This document shows positions 1 through 15,100 of a DNA stretch of 64,000 nt, one piece after another. Every line of letters starts with the position of its first letter. Within the stretch, counting starts at the first letter, position 1. The notes under the pieces were generated by a model, which was given only the letters and a program-made list of their open reading frames with translations, was not told the DNA's origin and did no database searches. Where the stretch lies: assembly GCA_008921705.1 (NCBI GenBank), contig VFFE01007212.1:854076-918075 (forward strand). Reading direction: 5' to 3'. Source of the DNA: Burhinus oedicnemus (taxonomy: Eukaryota > Chordata > Aves > Charadriiformes > Burhinidae). The position numbers and the translations under genes are program-made.

Positions 1-3000
1 TGACCTATCTATTTGGTACCAACACTGAAGTAACAGCACTTATGAGGAAACTGAGTCTGTGGCCTTTTCTTAAATCACTTAGATTTTCTGTCATGGTGTG
101 CATTGTATGAAATGGGGGTGTTGGAGGCTTTACAAAGGCCTTGTTGCATGACTTTTCCTGGGGACCACTGCCCAGGACTAAGACTGGGACTGGCCCTTGG
201 GCGAGTTTGAGCTCAGCCCCCTCCCGCCTTTTTCCTTTTCCTCCTCCCTGCAGAGTTGCTCGCAGTGCTGAATTTGCATGGCAGAGAAGCGTTTTGTTCA
301 ATCGGAGGCTGGAGTATGCCAGTGCAGGGCCTTATGAGCATTTAGTGAAAGCACAGTAATTCTAGATTATTATTAAGGATCGTGTGGTTTACACGTATAT
401 CATCATGCTTGGGTGAGGAATATCGACTTTCAGTGATGGGAAACCAAGCTGGAAGAACCAGTGGTACTTAGATACTATGGATAAAGGTGCCTAAAGTAGA
501 TAATGCAGATCTGTGGCAAAGGATATCCATTCCAGCACAATGGTCTAACAAGCTTAGGGTTGTCATTACCTGGGGCTGTGGCAGGGAAGTCCATGTCTCA
601 GGCCAAGACCATACGTAAAGAAATGCAGGAAAGAGCAGAAGAGTGATGGGGTGGGGAAAACTTTTCAGTTTCCATGTCCAGTGTAAGAAGTGTCTTTGGT
701 TTTGTCTGTCTTCCTACTGCAGTCATTCTCTTTTGCTTCTCTCCATCTGATCCTCTTCTGAAGGAACTTAATGTGGGAGCAAAATAAGTAGACAGGCAGC
801 TACCTGTAAGGAGGATATAGCAAACGGTAGAGGCTTCCTTTTCCAGTAACCGATGTAAGTTCTTCAGCCTGTGGCCAGTAGGCATCGCATACACTGGAAC
901 TGAAAATGATAAATGCTTACAGCTTCAATTCTCCAGTTTTAAAGAACCGGCATGTAGCTGGCTTTGCCCCATTTCCCATGCCCTCTTCTTGTCTCTGCAG
1001 CCACTGGGCAATCTCCGAGCTGCTATATACCGTGGCCTCTCCTGTGCCCACAGCTGCCTTCTGCTTGCTCAGCCCAGAGCCTGGGAGGCAGGTTACCACA
1101 CGCGGAGCTCGCAGTAATGACTGTATCAGCCATGGGACTATTTCATGTCACTTGTTTAGAGGTCTCCCCACATCTGCTAGGGCTGTCCTAGAGCTGGGTG
1201 GTGATGCTCTTGCCACGGCACTAATAAAAGCCGGTCATACTGGCTTTTAGTTCAAGGTAAGGATAACACCATGTTGAAAAGGCATATTACTTCATTAGAG
1301 AGCAGGGTCCTAATGGTTATAATGTATATCAACTGCATGTTTATCCCTCTAACCTTCTGATTTCTGTTAAAAAAATAAAAGATAACAACGAAGCATGACA
1401 CCAAAGGGTAATTAGGTAAATGTCATTAAGATATAGAACTTCAAAAACTATCACATGGTTTTAAAAAATGGGCAGAAAACTACTTAGCAATTTAAATTAT
1501 AGTCTAAGGGCACTATGGCCTTCGTAAAAGAGCAATTGCTTTCACTGGGCTTGGATTCCAGGAACCTGGGTCATATGGGCATCTAACATCACTACGAAAA
1601 TCAAATGTTTGTGAGAATAAATAAAACCATATATATGCAAATAATTTGAATAAGGTTTCCAAAAAAGATGGTTTTAATCTGGGAAACAACATTCTCAGCA
1701 AAAAATAATTACAGATTTGACCCTGTAAGCTCTCATTATGTGAGCTGTTGGTTTCATTAGGAAGGCACTTTCCCTGGAGTCAATATTGTTTGAGATTGTT
1801 AACTAATAATCCAAAAATTGCTTCCGTTTCAAGGGCTGTCCTTAGCCCTTCATTTGATCACTTAATGTGAGAACACATATTCATGATTCCCCATTGGATT
1901 ACTCATTTGCCAGATACGTTAATTCACTCTGGCAAGTGATGTCCTTTAACTGTTTAGTTTGGATACAATATGGCATGATATAGACAGCATTTTTTCTAAG
2001 AATGATGCTGAAGCGGCATATCAAGGGAGTATGTTTGTCTGAGAGCTTTGGAGGACACATATTATGAGAGGAAATGGATTTATTTTTATAATTCAGTCTA
2101 TTTGCCTCTTGCTATGTGATAGACTTTCACTTTCATAACAGGGATGCTTTAAGTATATGTATGGCGTTCATTAGAATTTGTTTTGAAGGCTGTTGTGTTT
2201 TGACTTTCACTATTTAAACAAAGATCTACACAAAATTCTAGATGGTATAGACACGCCACGCTTAAGAGATGTTTTTCTACAGCATGTGATCTCTTTAGGC
2301 ATCCGCAACCAGAGTAAACATTTTTAACAAGTGTCTGGATCAGTGGAGTATTTAGGCTTCTAATACTCATTAAGTCTAAAGATTTTTGAATCTGTCTTTT
2401 AGAGCTAACCTGTGCTATGCATTGTGCAACAATCACGTAAAATGCAGCTAAGCACATTTTTATGGCCAAAGTCTTGATCCTCAATAGCTCTGCAGTGGTC
2501 TAGTGGTTCCTTAGCAGAATTTAGACATGCAATGAATATTTAGAGCCTGGTTTTCCTCTATGTGGAAGCTGATTCGATTGAGCACTTAATGTAGATGTAC
2601 TAGGATCTTACTGCCTTTCCCTTTCCTTCCAAACTAGGGCCGAGATGAAAAAAACCCCACTCTGGTGATACAAGTAGCAGAGTCTGATATATGGTCCCTG
2701 TGTAGAAGAGCATGTTATCCACGTTGCCTGTGGGCCTCATTAGCTTTCTCTGCCCTGTATTCATCCCCCACACCCTATGTTTTCATAAATACATAACGTT
2801 TTGTGCTACTGGCGCCCCAAGGTGTCCAGGGAAGAACCATGCCAGCGCTACAGCTTTTGTGGTTTGACAAGACCATGCAAGTTCAGTGGGTTGGGAGAGG
2901 CATGGCAGCCCTCCAAGACATTTTTACCTTCCTTTAACTAAGAGAATACCTGATCTTGTAACTTCTGTTTGATCAAAACTCTCATGACAATAAAAAACTG

Positions 3001-3283
3001 CTACCATAAATGAGAGAAATTTTTGGAGAAGGAACATAGGAGCAGTTCCTTAAGTAAGAAGCAGTATTGCATCATGGTGTCAAAAATGAAGAGCAAAGAG
3101 AAAAGTTTATACTTTCCCTGTCCTTAATGTCTATTTAATCGAGTTTCATATAGTAAACAGTGGAACAACACTGAAGTAACAGAAATGGGGAAAGAGTTAG
3201 AAAGAGGCAGATCATTTCTATAGAGATGTATAGGCATCATGACTGATAGATTAAAAACTAGCCTAAGGAAAATGCTCTACATG

Positions 3284-3335
3284 TCTGTCTGTGTCTGTGT
3301 GTATGTGTACACATATATAAATATGTATGTGTACA
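3284..3335 (+). repeat. Imperfect GT/AT simple repeat
   Basis: Alternating TCTG/TG followed by TATG/TA motifs (CTGTCTGTGTCTGTGTGTAT, then ACATATATAAATATG) form a degenerate dinucleotide tract inside intron 3. Confidence 0.7.
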
Positions 3336-6300
3336 GAAACAAAATTATGTTTTAAAATTCCTTTCCTTTTTTGTATGTTTTTAAGTTATGATTTAACATT
3401 TTGAAACATTATGTTATCATTGCCATTTTAGTGTGTTTGAGAGCTACGTATTTTTTTCTTCCCTTGCTGTAGATGCAGATGATGCTCTGTATTCAGCTTT
3501 TGTATTTATTAATGGAACTCAGTATTAGAAGGTCCAGACTGAAAATTCCAGGATAAATTTCTAGGACTGCAGTTCACTGAAGCAGTTTGGTTTCCTTGTT
3601 ATTTCCCAACATTTCTGCCTCTTCTGCAGGTGATTTAGCTTTTGTTGCATGATCTTTGCTAGTTATTCATTGAAGGCTACTGTGGCTGCAAGCTGAAGGC
3701 CATACTTTGAAGCCTAGCACTCTTATTTTTAACAAGATAGTTAAACCACTGAACAAATCAGATATTCACTGAATACACAATGTGCTGCTTTGGTACACAG
3801 ACTGCATGGCCTGGACACTGTTAGGATACAATTTTTCCTGTCATATTGTACCATTTATGACTTTGTGTTGAATGTGCTGATGGTGAATTTTAAGTATCCT
3901 TTGGCTTCTCAATTGCATTTCATTCTCAAGTTGCAGTAACTAGCAGCAGATTTATTTTTTTTTTAAGGTATTCAGGTATCAATGTGATCAGTATCCTAAT
4001 ACAGACTGCTCAATGTTATTGTACTTGTGGAGGATGTTTTGTGGTCAGGTGTGTCACTGCACTTGTTCTGCTAGTCACTAAATTTCTATTGAAGGTTTGA
4101 AGGTTTTGTACTCTTACTTTACAGTGCCAGGTGATTTACAGTAAGCACACTAGAATGTATGTAATCATGACACAAAGATGCATTATCTGAAGCTACCCTG
4201 AAATCCAGTACTCAGACTCACACTTTTTGTGTGCATTATTCTGTAAATCAATGGTTTTTAAACTCTTTTTTTGAATGATATTAAATGTTTTGTTACTGAA
4301 TGAATAATATGGCATAAAGGAAAGATGAGGCTTAGAAAAAGACAGAAGTAGGTGCTGGAATTAACAAGGCCCTGATCCTGCAGGTACCTAGGCATGTCCT
4401 TCAGTTTACAAGTGTGAACCGTGTCACGTTGACTTAAGGATTTAACAAACACAATAGGAAAAATATCCAAAGTAAGAAGTGTATGAAAGGAAAAATACGA
4501 ACCCTCTCTCCCTCCCTGTCTCTTACACAGAGCTGTGTGATTAAGTGAACATAGTTCCATACAAGAAACATCAACATAATAAATCACAGTGCTATCCAAA
4601 TCCTGCAGTGTATAGTAATATTCAGGACTAGGTGAGCACTGCTTGATAGGGCTTGTCGTGGTTTGTGAACTGCATTTGTAGCTTTTCCTGGAGGCTGGAA
4701 TTGCTTTCGTGTTTGAAGAAGACCATTTTGAGGAGAACCATTGTCTCTATGAGCTTTATGATGACAGACTGAGAGGAAGAGCATGAAGGATGCACTCCTG
4801 CCCATGTTTGAGAATTTATGAGGTTTCACAAGGTTGTGTGGGTTCAGTGTGCAAGCACCGCAAATTTTCAGAGAGTCAGGTGTGTGCCTTTTATGCAAAC
4901 TGGTTCAATTCTCTTTCAAATGGAAGGAATATTTATTCATAAATCAGAACAAAAGTACCAGCAAGCCTTTGAATATTACCTGGTTTTTATTGTACAGCAT
5001 CTTCTTTGGATTAAACTAGAATGATAATTTTTTTCCCAACTTACTCTCTTATTTTGATTAGGAAAGATAGATTCCAATCATTTTGGTGCCTGTCAGCACT
5101 GCAAGTGATCAGAGTTAATTGACTGTTACTCAGATGAGTGTTTGAGATTGATGGACACAGAGTTCATTTACAGCAGCTGAGTAAATATTCCTTCAGTAGG
5201 CTTGAGCATTGTTTTTTCTTTTTTATGAAATATATTTTAAGTGTCAAAAACCATATGTCTGTCAGTATTTCTTATTTTACCAGCTCTAGAAACTTGAGTA
5301 ATACTTCACAAATACAATTTCATCAATGCTCTCTGTTTTATTCTGAAAAAAAAATAGCTTAAATTGATTAGTCTGGCTCTTGCAGGCAGCTAGTTTGCCT
5401 GCTGTTATTGCAAGGTAGCTCTAAGCTTGCCCTATTCAGATTCAGGGGAATTGGCCAAGTACAGCCAATATTCTGCTCATCCTGGCTCAGCACAGCAGTT
5501 CCTGTGCCGCTCCCAATTTCTATGAGCATCTTGACGGGAATGGTGAGGGATGAGGGAAAAGGCAGCCGATGTATGACAGACAAATGTTGTGGTAGCTTTC
5601 TGAAATCAAACCAGAGTACAGGCATCTTTTCAGCCCCAACTTTAAACAGCATTCAGTACTTGTCCTAGTCTCAGCTGCGCTTTACTGGTTGCCCCTTAAT
5701 AGATATGAAGTCGGGACAGGTAGTTAAGGTTCTACACAAGACACCAGAAAATCCTACATTCTTTGCTGTCAAATGTGCCCTAATTTATGTCTGCCATTTA
5801 GCAATGTCATAATCTAAGGCTGCAGTCTTTTTGTGCTGTGGTTCTCTCTTAAATTTTGTGTTAGACTAGTTCATGCTTTAGGAAATACTGTTTTTGTATA
5901 GTACCATTGTATCACTTAAGCCACAGTTGGCATCGTTTCAATATAAATAATGAAAAAAAAAATGCTTTCACTTAACTCCCCTGACATCAGTACAGTGTGT
6001 CAGCATGCACTGGTTGGAAATCCAGTTTATGTCATCTCAGTTTCTTCGCATCCACAGACAGAGTAATAACCAAACTGCCTTTGAAATATCTGAGATTTCA
6101 GATGTTAGCATTCTGTATTGGCATAAGGAGAATTTGTTAAAGAGATAGCAGAAGTCCTGAGCTGTGGACATGGTTGGGTCTAGAAAACAAGCTTCTGAAA
6201 AGCTTATTCCTTTTTATCTGTGGTCAGTCTGTCAGTGTGTTGTGAGCAAGCACCTTATTTTTGTGTGTGTTCACAGTACTTTTATCTATTTATGTGTTAA

Positions 6301-7157
6301 TATGAATGTACTTTTTAAAGCTCTTCCTTTGGTACTTCTGCACAGGATGTCTTCCATGGTCACCTTCTCTTCTGCTCTCAACTACTTCTTGGTAGTTTCA
6401 TGCGCAAATTCAGCAACCTTTCTGTGCCAGTTGCCTGCTATTCTGTGTATCTCCTTTTGTCCAATCCAAATACTGCCTTGTGTCCCTCGTATCTATTCAC
6501 ACGTGTTTAGTTAGCTCAATACAGCAAAATCATAGCTTTAAATCTTCCCACTTTTTGCCCCTTCCGTGCTCTCAGTTACTGTGGATAATCACTACTCTGT
6601 ATGTCATTGAGGCCTGAAATCTCAAAATTTTCTGTGAATTGGTGGATCTTAGAACCAGGAGTAGGGTCTCAGTTGGAGTCTTACAAATTCTGATTGCAAA
6701 GCAACTTTGAGGGATTTTATTTTTATTTTTTAATCCATCACATGGAATCTCTTGTCCAGACTCCCGTTGTTACGATAACGTGTTTTTGTAACCTTTCCAG
6801 TTGCAGTCTTGCTCCATTCCTACCATCTAGAGGTGTCCTACAGAGAGAATTTTCCACTGTTTCTACTAAGTCATTCCTTGCTCAGGTTCTTCCTCTCTCT
6901 CCTCTTTCACTGCACCTCACACATAAACAGTTTCCTTTCACTATCAAGGCACTTCAAAGTCTATCCCCAACCATTTTCAGTTGGTTTTTTTCCCCAAGAG
7001 GCCATTTCCTCTCTCAGATCTCATGAGCTTCGGCTCCCATCCTTTCAACTTTTCATACCACTTTGTCCCAAGCTGCCTCTTATGCTTGAAAGAAACTTTC
7101 TATAAATGCCTGCAAAGCTGTTTCATTGTTTCTCATCATGTTCCTGTTTAAACTTAC

Positions 7158-7190
7158 TTTTCCCCCCCGCTTTTTTTTTTTTTTTCCTTT
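7158..7190 (+). repeat. Pyrimidine run
   Basis: An uninterrupted C run followed, after one G, by a 15-base T run and further pyrimidines. It is a low-complexity tract in intron 3. Confidence 0.8.
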
Positions 7191-9168
7191 CTGTGGAGGC
7201 TATAAAATATCACAAACAATTAAGCTTTTGTTGTGCTAAAGTCACTACCTGTACTTCTGACTGGTATTGGGTTCTCCGTTTCCTGTTACTTGTGCCCCGT
7301 TGTCTTTCCAAATCTTGTCTTTGATGTTAAATTCAAACCGTAAGCTCCTTGCAGAGGATGTGTATCCTGTATAAGCTGTATTGAGTGCCTGCACAATTCA
7401 GTTGTGATCTGAGATGATCTAAACCAAGAATAATGTTAATATAAGTACCACGGAGCACTTCACTGAGAAAGTAAAGGTATCGACTAGTGCTAAAGCTAAC
7501 CCAAACAGTGCTTTACTCCTGCTTTCCCCCCAAAAAACTGCACGGACTGCTTGGGTGTTCTGTTGTACAGTTTATTATTACTTCCGATGCCTTAATATCC
7601 TCTCCAAATACTTTCTGTCTGCTTCTGCTGTGGTTGTCTCCCTTGTGTCTGCAGCTGAGACAAGCTACATTTAGTTCTTTGTCTCCTACCTCTTATCTGT
7701 GTGTCAGATAGATGATAAACAATTTGGAGAACATTACACACCTGTTCTCTGTTATTAATTTCTAATCTGTCTGTCTATATGGAAATTTGTGATGCTGCAT
7801 TCCAGGTGTGGGAATGATTTTGCTGGCCTAGATTTGAACTGGGTTTCGGGAAGAAAGGCAGGGGATGTGCTTTGATTGTTACAAGAGCTGGTAACAGCAA
7901 CAGAAACGGTCCTTGGCGGTGGCTCCTACCGTACAGGTTATCGTTGCCTCCTTTGCTGCTGTGCTCCGGAGGAAAGCTGCTGTCATTCCCTGGTCCCCGC
8001 AATGGCTGGTGCCAGGATCTGTGCTGACACTGTGAAACCTCATCCTCTGTCAAAAGCTGGGCAGCTGCAGGAACAGGGTTTTTTTTCTCCTGACAGTGTG
8101 TGCTATGGGAAGTTCACTTTACAAAGCAGGGGAATGGTCTGGGTGCCCTTTCCTGCAGCAGCACCTCCAAGCTCTTTGCCAAGGAAGCAGACCCACCCCT
8201 GGCAAGAGTGTTGCCCTGCTCCCTTGTCAGTAGGGGTGACAGCACAGGCAAAATAGCTATTAAGAAATGCAGCGTGCTTTTGCTAGTGAGTGAATGTAAC
8301 TTCCCTCCCTGTTGATCTTGGCCTTCGTTATCTTTATTCTGTTGTTGTATGATTTTAAATTTCATCAAATCTCATACATTCTGGGTGGTTATTTTGACTA
8401 CCATGGAGAATGCACATCTAAAGCACTTTTTGTTGGGCTATTTTGGAGTTTGTTATTCTCTGGCATACTGTAAGCGCTGCATGAGATTTCACTTTTTTGA
8501 GTAACGGTAGTGTCTCAATTGTAGAGGGTTATTTCCATAAAGGGTTATACCCTTGGGACCAGTAAGTAAACAGAGGCTGTTTTAGGCAGTTAGTTGTCCA
8601 TGCTCTTATATCTTTATTGTAGCAGATGATTGACATCTGGAGTTGCATGGCTGCCTCATCAACCAGAAAACTAAAGTGATAGGAGCCCTGTATTTCACAT
8701 AGGAGCATGTATCTTACAGGAGTTGCAGGGTAGAAACCAAACCCAGATAGGTCTCCTTGCCATCAGTGCTGGGATTTTGGAGCATGACAGGAAAACCACG
8801 GAAATAAAAAAGAGCAAACAGTAACCGTGCAATTCATCTTACTTTAAAAGCAGTTGCACCATACTGAAAGGCAAAGCATTGTGTTTGAGGCTGTATAGTT
8901 TATTTATAAAAGGCAACTGTAGAAAACCATGTATGCTTGAGTAATGTGCAGCTTTGTCACTAAAGTTGTTTGTGGGACCAATTTTGACTGCTTGAGTCTC
9001 TCTACTTACAGGAAGGTAGATATAGCTGCAGAATTTAGAAAGTACAGTTAATGGAGTTAATAAATCACTATTGACAACCTTGAAGCTGAACGCTTAATCC
9101 ATACCAGTATTCGCTCCTGGGTTTTTAATATAAATGTATGTATTTTTTTCTTCTGAGTTGTCTTCTCA

Positions 9169-9795
9169 GATGTGCCCTTGTGGCCAAGAAGGCCAATGGC
9201 ATCCTGGGGTGCATCAAGAGGTGTGTGGCAAGCAGGTCAAGGAAGGTTATCCTCCCCCTCTACTCTGCCCTGGTGAGGCCACATCTGGAATACTGTGTCC
9301 AGTTCTGGGCTCCCCAGTTCAAGAAGGACAGGGAACTGCTGGAGAGGGGACAGCAGAGGGCTACAAAGTTGATTAGGGGGCTGGAACATCTTTCTTATGA
9401 GGAAAGGCTGAGGGACTTGGGTCTTTTTAGTCTGGAGAAGAGAAGACTGAGGGGGGATCTCATCAGTGCTTATAAATACTTAAAGGGAGGGTGCCGGGAG
9501 GACGGCACCAGTCTTTTTTCAGTGGTGCCCAGTGATAGGACAAGAGGTAATGGGCACAAACTTGACCATAGGAAGTTCTGTCTAAACATGAGGAGGAACT
9601 TCTTTCCTTTGAGGGTGGCAGAGCACTGGAAGAGGCTGCCCAGAGACGTGGTGGAGTTTCTGACTCCAGAGACATTCCAAACCCGCCTGGACGCCATCCT
9701 GTGCAACCTGCTGTAGGTGACCCTGCTCTGGCAGGGAGATTGGACTAGATTATCTCCAGAGGTCCCTTCCAACCCCTGTGATTCTGTGATTCTCC
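9169..9795 (+). mobile_element. CR1 LINE 3' fragment in intron 3, sense orientation
   Basis: A 5'-truncated CR1 non-LTR retrotransposon. The uninterrupted frame 9138-9716 reads into the C-terminal part of the CR1 ORF2 protein, with the typical sequence [46 protein letters not shown] and [20 protein letters not shown]. It then passes into a 3' UTR with GGTCCCTTCCAACCCCTGTG and two copies of the terminal ATTCTGTG-type octamer at about 9780-9794. The catalytic reverse transcriptase core and the endonuclease are missing, so it is not autonomous. Its intact frame and good match to the family suggest a comparatively young insertion. The 5' boundary is approximate. Confidence 0.93.
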
Positions 9796-12700
9796 GGTTC
9801 TTTCTGTAGTTTAATGTTTTTTTATGACTGGCAGGGGCTGAAATGTTCAAGTTTCAATTGAAAAGCAAACTAAAACTTTTTGTATAATTTTCAGTGTGGG
9901 AATTTATGTAGATTATATATAGATAATCTCCTTCCTCTCTTTATGCTGTCTTCAAATGCCAAAAGTCTAAGCTGATCAAATAAAAGCAGAGAATTTGCTG
10001 AAGTGCTTTAGTTACTTTTCTAGCTAATCTTTTGACTATCGGCAAGATTTTAATTATAGATTCTAATCTACAAAGCATTGAAATAAATCTTGCCTTTTAT
10101 TCATATTGTTGTTTGCATCTGTCACTTTGCATGTTCAAAATAAGGACTGGATAAGCACAGATGCCAAATTATGATGTGAAGAATGATAGATTTTTTTCTG
10201 TATGTGTAGGTCTTGCTATACTCCCTCACCTTCTGTAAATATGATTTGCCATACTTCCACGTGCCCGTTGCATATGTTCTCAGAGCATCTTCCAGTGTGG
10301 CTATCGGTACAATTATAACAATCTAACTGGTTAAAAGACTCTGGGAGCAGATGCTATGCACTTCTGTTCAGTGTATTTCCTGCAGCCCCCACCTCTTTCA
10401 CAGCTGCAGTATCATTAATGTAATATTACAGGTGCATGTCAGAATCATTGTGATTTGTTGGATCTTTTAGATCTTGCCCTAAGGTCACTAGGTTTACATT
10501 GCTCTAGTGAGCAAACTGAAATGGTTTACCAAAACAAGAAATTTTACTTTTGCTTCAGTCCCAGCCATGGGTATAAAGCACTGAAACTATCGCTGGCCCT
10601 GAAGCAACTCAAAAATCTTTTCAGAGGGCTTTTAAAGTAGCCCACCAGGGAGAGCAAACACATTTTAGATGTTTTGTTAAGAGTAGTTATTCATCAAAGA
10701 TAGGTTAAGTATTTTAATAAATTACTTAATAGCCCCTTATTGATGTCCAGGGATATTTGGGTAAGGGAAAAGGTAAAGGTTACGAGTCTTTATTGGCAGC
10801 GTGCTGGCAAGATGAAGATAAATTGGCTAATGCTTGATGCTTTATTTGGTGCTTACCTCTTAGGAAAGCATGTGGTTACCAGTTTTGTCTATGACTTTCT
10901 TGTTGTTTAAACCTCTTAATCAGCATACTGGACTGAGTCTTGGATATTAAATCACATCCCTTAATGTCAAAATGTATAGGTTGGTAGAGTGTTTTCTTTA
11001 GTTTCCCCTTTGTCATTTTTTTTTCTGAAGAATTCCCTGCCTACCTCACATAAAGTTCCAGTTTAAGGAATTAGAAAGCTGGATAGAATGAAGAAACATG
11101 GGGAAAATATGTTGAAGCTCAGATAACTGAATAAAATGAAGTTATGTCACACTTTGTAATTGAACTGAGTTCAGGGGCTCCTTATGAAACAGCTTTCTGA
11201 ATTAGCTTTTTGCACTCCAGAAAACTCCAGGTGCCCTTCGGGTGAAATTTTCAATCTGGGAGAAAAGCTGGGGTGGGTTTCTGAGCATAGGTGAAATGAC
11301 AGGAGTATGTTTTTATTCATTTTTCTCTGAAATTCACTGGTAATGAACTGTATTGCAGGCCTGTAGTTCACTAACACAATTTTTCAGTTTTGAGTTTGGT
11401 TTTGGGACTTTTCATTGCTTTTGCGTTTGGCCTCAGAAAACTAGGCCACTATTTTCCTGTTCTTAAACAAAATGTGTTGCAGTTAACATAATCCAGCCAA
11501 CAATTTAGCTACCCATTGCTTGACTTCTCCACACTTGTTAGTGTCGAATATCAAATCAGTTGTGAGACTGCCAGGCCAAATATCCAAGAAAAATGTGTTT
11601 TCTGCTTTGTGAGATTTTTTCCATCCTTATTGATATTATGTTGGAATTCATGTGATGCGGTTCGCACTGAGAAACAATCCTGTAGGATGGTTTCTGCCTC
11701 GCTTTCTTTCACAGCTTTCCAGTAAAAAAAGCAATCCACTGGCCCATTTTCATGCCTGACTGTAATTGAACTGTGTGTGACAATGAAACTGATGTTGAGG
11801 ATTCTATTTATTCCCATACAGTAGCTGTTCCTACTTTATTTGAAGTAATTGCTTTTATTTATTAAATGGTTTTCTCTCAGACTATACACCTGCTTGTCAC
11901 TATTCACAGTTTGTTCACTGCCTGGCCCTTTAGTGGTATTCTCTGATTAGTCGCTGTGTTCCCAGCCTTTGGAGTTTGTTATGATCTCTTAGAGAGGAAA
12001 GAGATGGAGGAGGATTGCAGTTATCTGTAAATAATTAGACAGGTGGGCTCTTTATGCCAGCTGTGCAAAAAAGAGTTCAGTGATCTAATCAAGTGCCAAA
12101 TATGAGCTAACGTGTGCCATGGTTATTGAGCCCTCTGAAGCTAAATATGAATAAGCATGCATTTTGCTATTGCTGTGACTAACGCAGCCGTGGACCGATT
12201 CCATTTTATTCTGCATGGCTATTTTATCATTAGTTTCATTTGAGAGAGAGAGTAGTAAACCAATTTATATGGTTACACGAAAACAGTGGCTTTGAATGGT
12301 GAGTTTTATGAAAGACTAGTAGAAATAGTGATAAGAGTGTTAATTTTAAATTTTTGTAAGAAAACAAGGAAAAAAGAGTAGAAGCTCAGAAAGATTTGTT
12401 GCACTAAAAGAATATTGTATAAATCTGGCTGCTGTTGTGCTTGCTCATATGGTGTCTAAACAAAGATAGGGTTTTTATTCATCTAGTTCTGGAAACAAAG
12501 TACTCCCAGAAAAGACAATATAGTGATTTTTCTACCTTATTTTCAACAGATTTTAGGGACCCATATTTCACCTTCTTTAAAGGAAATGCAGAATATTTTC
12601 CAGAAGATGCAAATTTAAGGGAATTCAGTGTATGAATCCATAAAATCTGAAAATTTCAGGCTCATTTCAAAACTAGATTTCCAGAAATAATCCAACTAGC

Positions 12701-15100
12701 AATCCTCCTAGCATAGTTTACCTTTCAGATTATTGCTCTCAGGCATCTATACAGTCACAGCTGCATGCTGCCAAACTCTTAGTTGTCTGATCATCCAATA
12801 GGTTTGTCTGTGCTTGATGACTACTTGGGGTCTATTTGGACCTATGCCACCTGGCCTCTTCTGCAGGGAAACTTGTGTTCGGAACGGAGGCTAATACACG
12901 TTTGAGTCCAATTTTCACATGCCTTGCACCTCTACAATGTGAGTACATGTATGTACTTGGACATTATGCTGAAGTTCACTTGAGTGAAGGGTTGAAAATG
13001 TGATCCCGTGTGTTGTGTGAGGAATATATGCAGCTTGAGGGTGTATTATGGACCCTCAAAGACAGAGAGGTTTCAAGGAGACATAGGACACATAGATATG
13101 CTGAAGAAGTAGGTAGTAATGTCCACCAAGGCATATGTTAGAAGTGGAATAAATGTTCTTGGGAGAAATCGGACAGGACTGCCTCTGAGTCCCTACTGAA
13201 GAGGGCGGTGAACTGCTGCTGCCACCCACCACGAGGCTGCAAGTCCACCTCTTTCATGTGGGATGAGTAGTGGGATTGTGCCTTTGGTTGGCTGACCCCT
13301 GAGGGAGAGGGAGATGTCTGGGTGCTGGAGTGTCAGCTTACAAATGGAGGACCACCCTCCGCAGGTGTGTGACGAGAGGCTGGCAAATAGGTCTCTTGTT
13401 ATACATTCAGCAAGATACTTGGAAGCAAATAGTTACTAATTTTATGATATTAAACTATTATGTATTAGATTCTTTTTGAATAGTCATAATGTATCATGAA
13501 GGATTTTAACAAAGTTTGTTTCTTTTTTTTTTTTCCAAAAAGTGTTTTAAACAACACCTGTAATACATGGGTATGATAAAAACATTTAATACTGAAAGGT
13601 AAGAGAATGCAAGCATCTGGGTCTGCTGAGGCTGTTCCTTTGCATTGTGTGTTCAAAATAACCTGTGAGCTCATCTTCCTTTTTTTATCTTAATTTGTTA
13701 GGGTGGTTGGTATTCTATGAAAACCTGAGTTTTCTTGCTCTGGGTGGATTTGACTGTAATGACACTTTGATAAATTTCTTTTTCTCAGACAGTGTAGTGC
13801 TACTGTGAAGTGGCTGCTTAGAGTAGCACCTTCAAACTCAGACAGTCTGCTCTTTTCATACATTTGGTCGTGTCTGTTGATTTCCCTCATTGACTCGTTT
13901 TTTTTCTCCTATTTGTACTGTAAAGGCAACATGTAAGTCTTTGTTCATTCTGTTCCATTTAAGGCCGTTAAAACACTTCTCCGGTGCACTGCCTTGGGCT
14001 CTCATTTACACTGCAGCAAGGCAAGTTTCCTTTCCAGTTGTAACCACTAGAGATAAGCACAGAAAACTGAATTTTAAGGTTAAACAGGCTCTGGGTTTTC
14101 AGAGGTGTCTTGAATGTTGTTTACAGAAATAAAATAATCAAGGACTTGTTTTGATCTGCAGAATCTTCCCCTGATGGCAGTGCCTCTCAAGGAATAAGCA
14201 GAATTTTAGAGCAAAGTCATCTCTAAAATGCATTTTGGATTAGTCGTTTTGTTCCCGCTGTCCCTCCACTGTTTGCCTTATATTCTAGTTATTCATAACC
14301 TTTGAGAGTCACTGAGTTACGACAGTCCAGGTGGTAATTCATCTGCTATACATCACAGAGCAAGGGCAAGCCTGCCTCTTGCGTATCTATTTCTTGAACC
14401 TGTTCTTCTCCCACCTAGAGAGCTGGGAAAGTTGACAGAGATTTAAGTAGTCCTGGAATATCTGCCTTGGCACTTCTCAAGGATGAAGTGCCAGATTTCA
14501 CAAACTTTCCTGGGAGATGGGTGGTATCAGTTGCAGAAATGCGTGAGGAGTCTGTAACTTACACAGTTGGCTGCTGTGATTATATAGAAGTAAAATGAAC
14601 AAAACCCCCCACTACAACCAGCAAAGCCTTGCACAGAATTGACTGTGCGCTGTGCATTTTTATTGACCAGGTAAACTAGTAGTGACCCCTTTGGCTCAAG
14701 CAAGAATTTGAACCACTGTCTCCTTGTGTCTTCCCCCTGCCCACTCATCCTGTAACTGAGAGCTGAACAGCCAACACCAAGTGTCCAAGTCTGGTCTCCA
14801 GCTCTTTTACCCTGTAGAGGAGCTGCTGAGTTGCTCATTGGATTCCTCGTAGGGCAGCTGTGCAGGAAAGATCACATCTGCCATCAAGTAGAGAGACTGT
14901 TGCCCTTAAGGTCAGAGTCATGGTCTAGAGCTGTGACAAATACAACAGAGAAGAGGCGGCTGCTTCACTCCTTTGTCTGGAATGCAGGAACAAATGGCTG
15001 GATTCTTTGAAAAACAGTATTTCATTGCATCTGTAATGTTTATGTCCCTCAAGTTTTCCTGTGTTAAGAATTGTCTCATTAAAAGGCGGTGGGTTTTCCT

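Noticed and set aside
7876..8256. 126-codon open frame in intron 3
   Set aside because: Cys- and Pro-rich composition with no family resemblance; overlapped by open frames on both strands; lies inside the GABRG1 intron.
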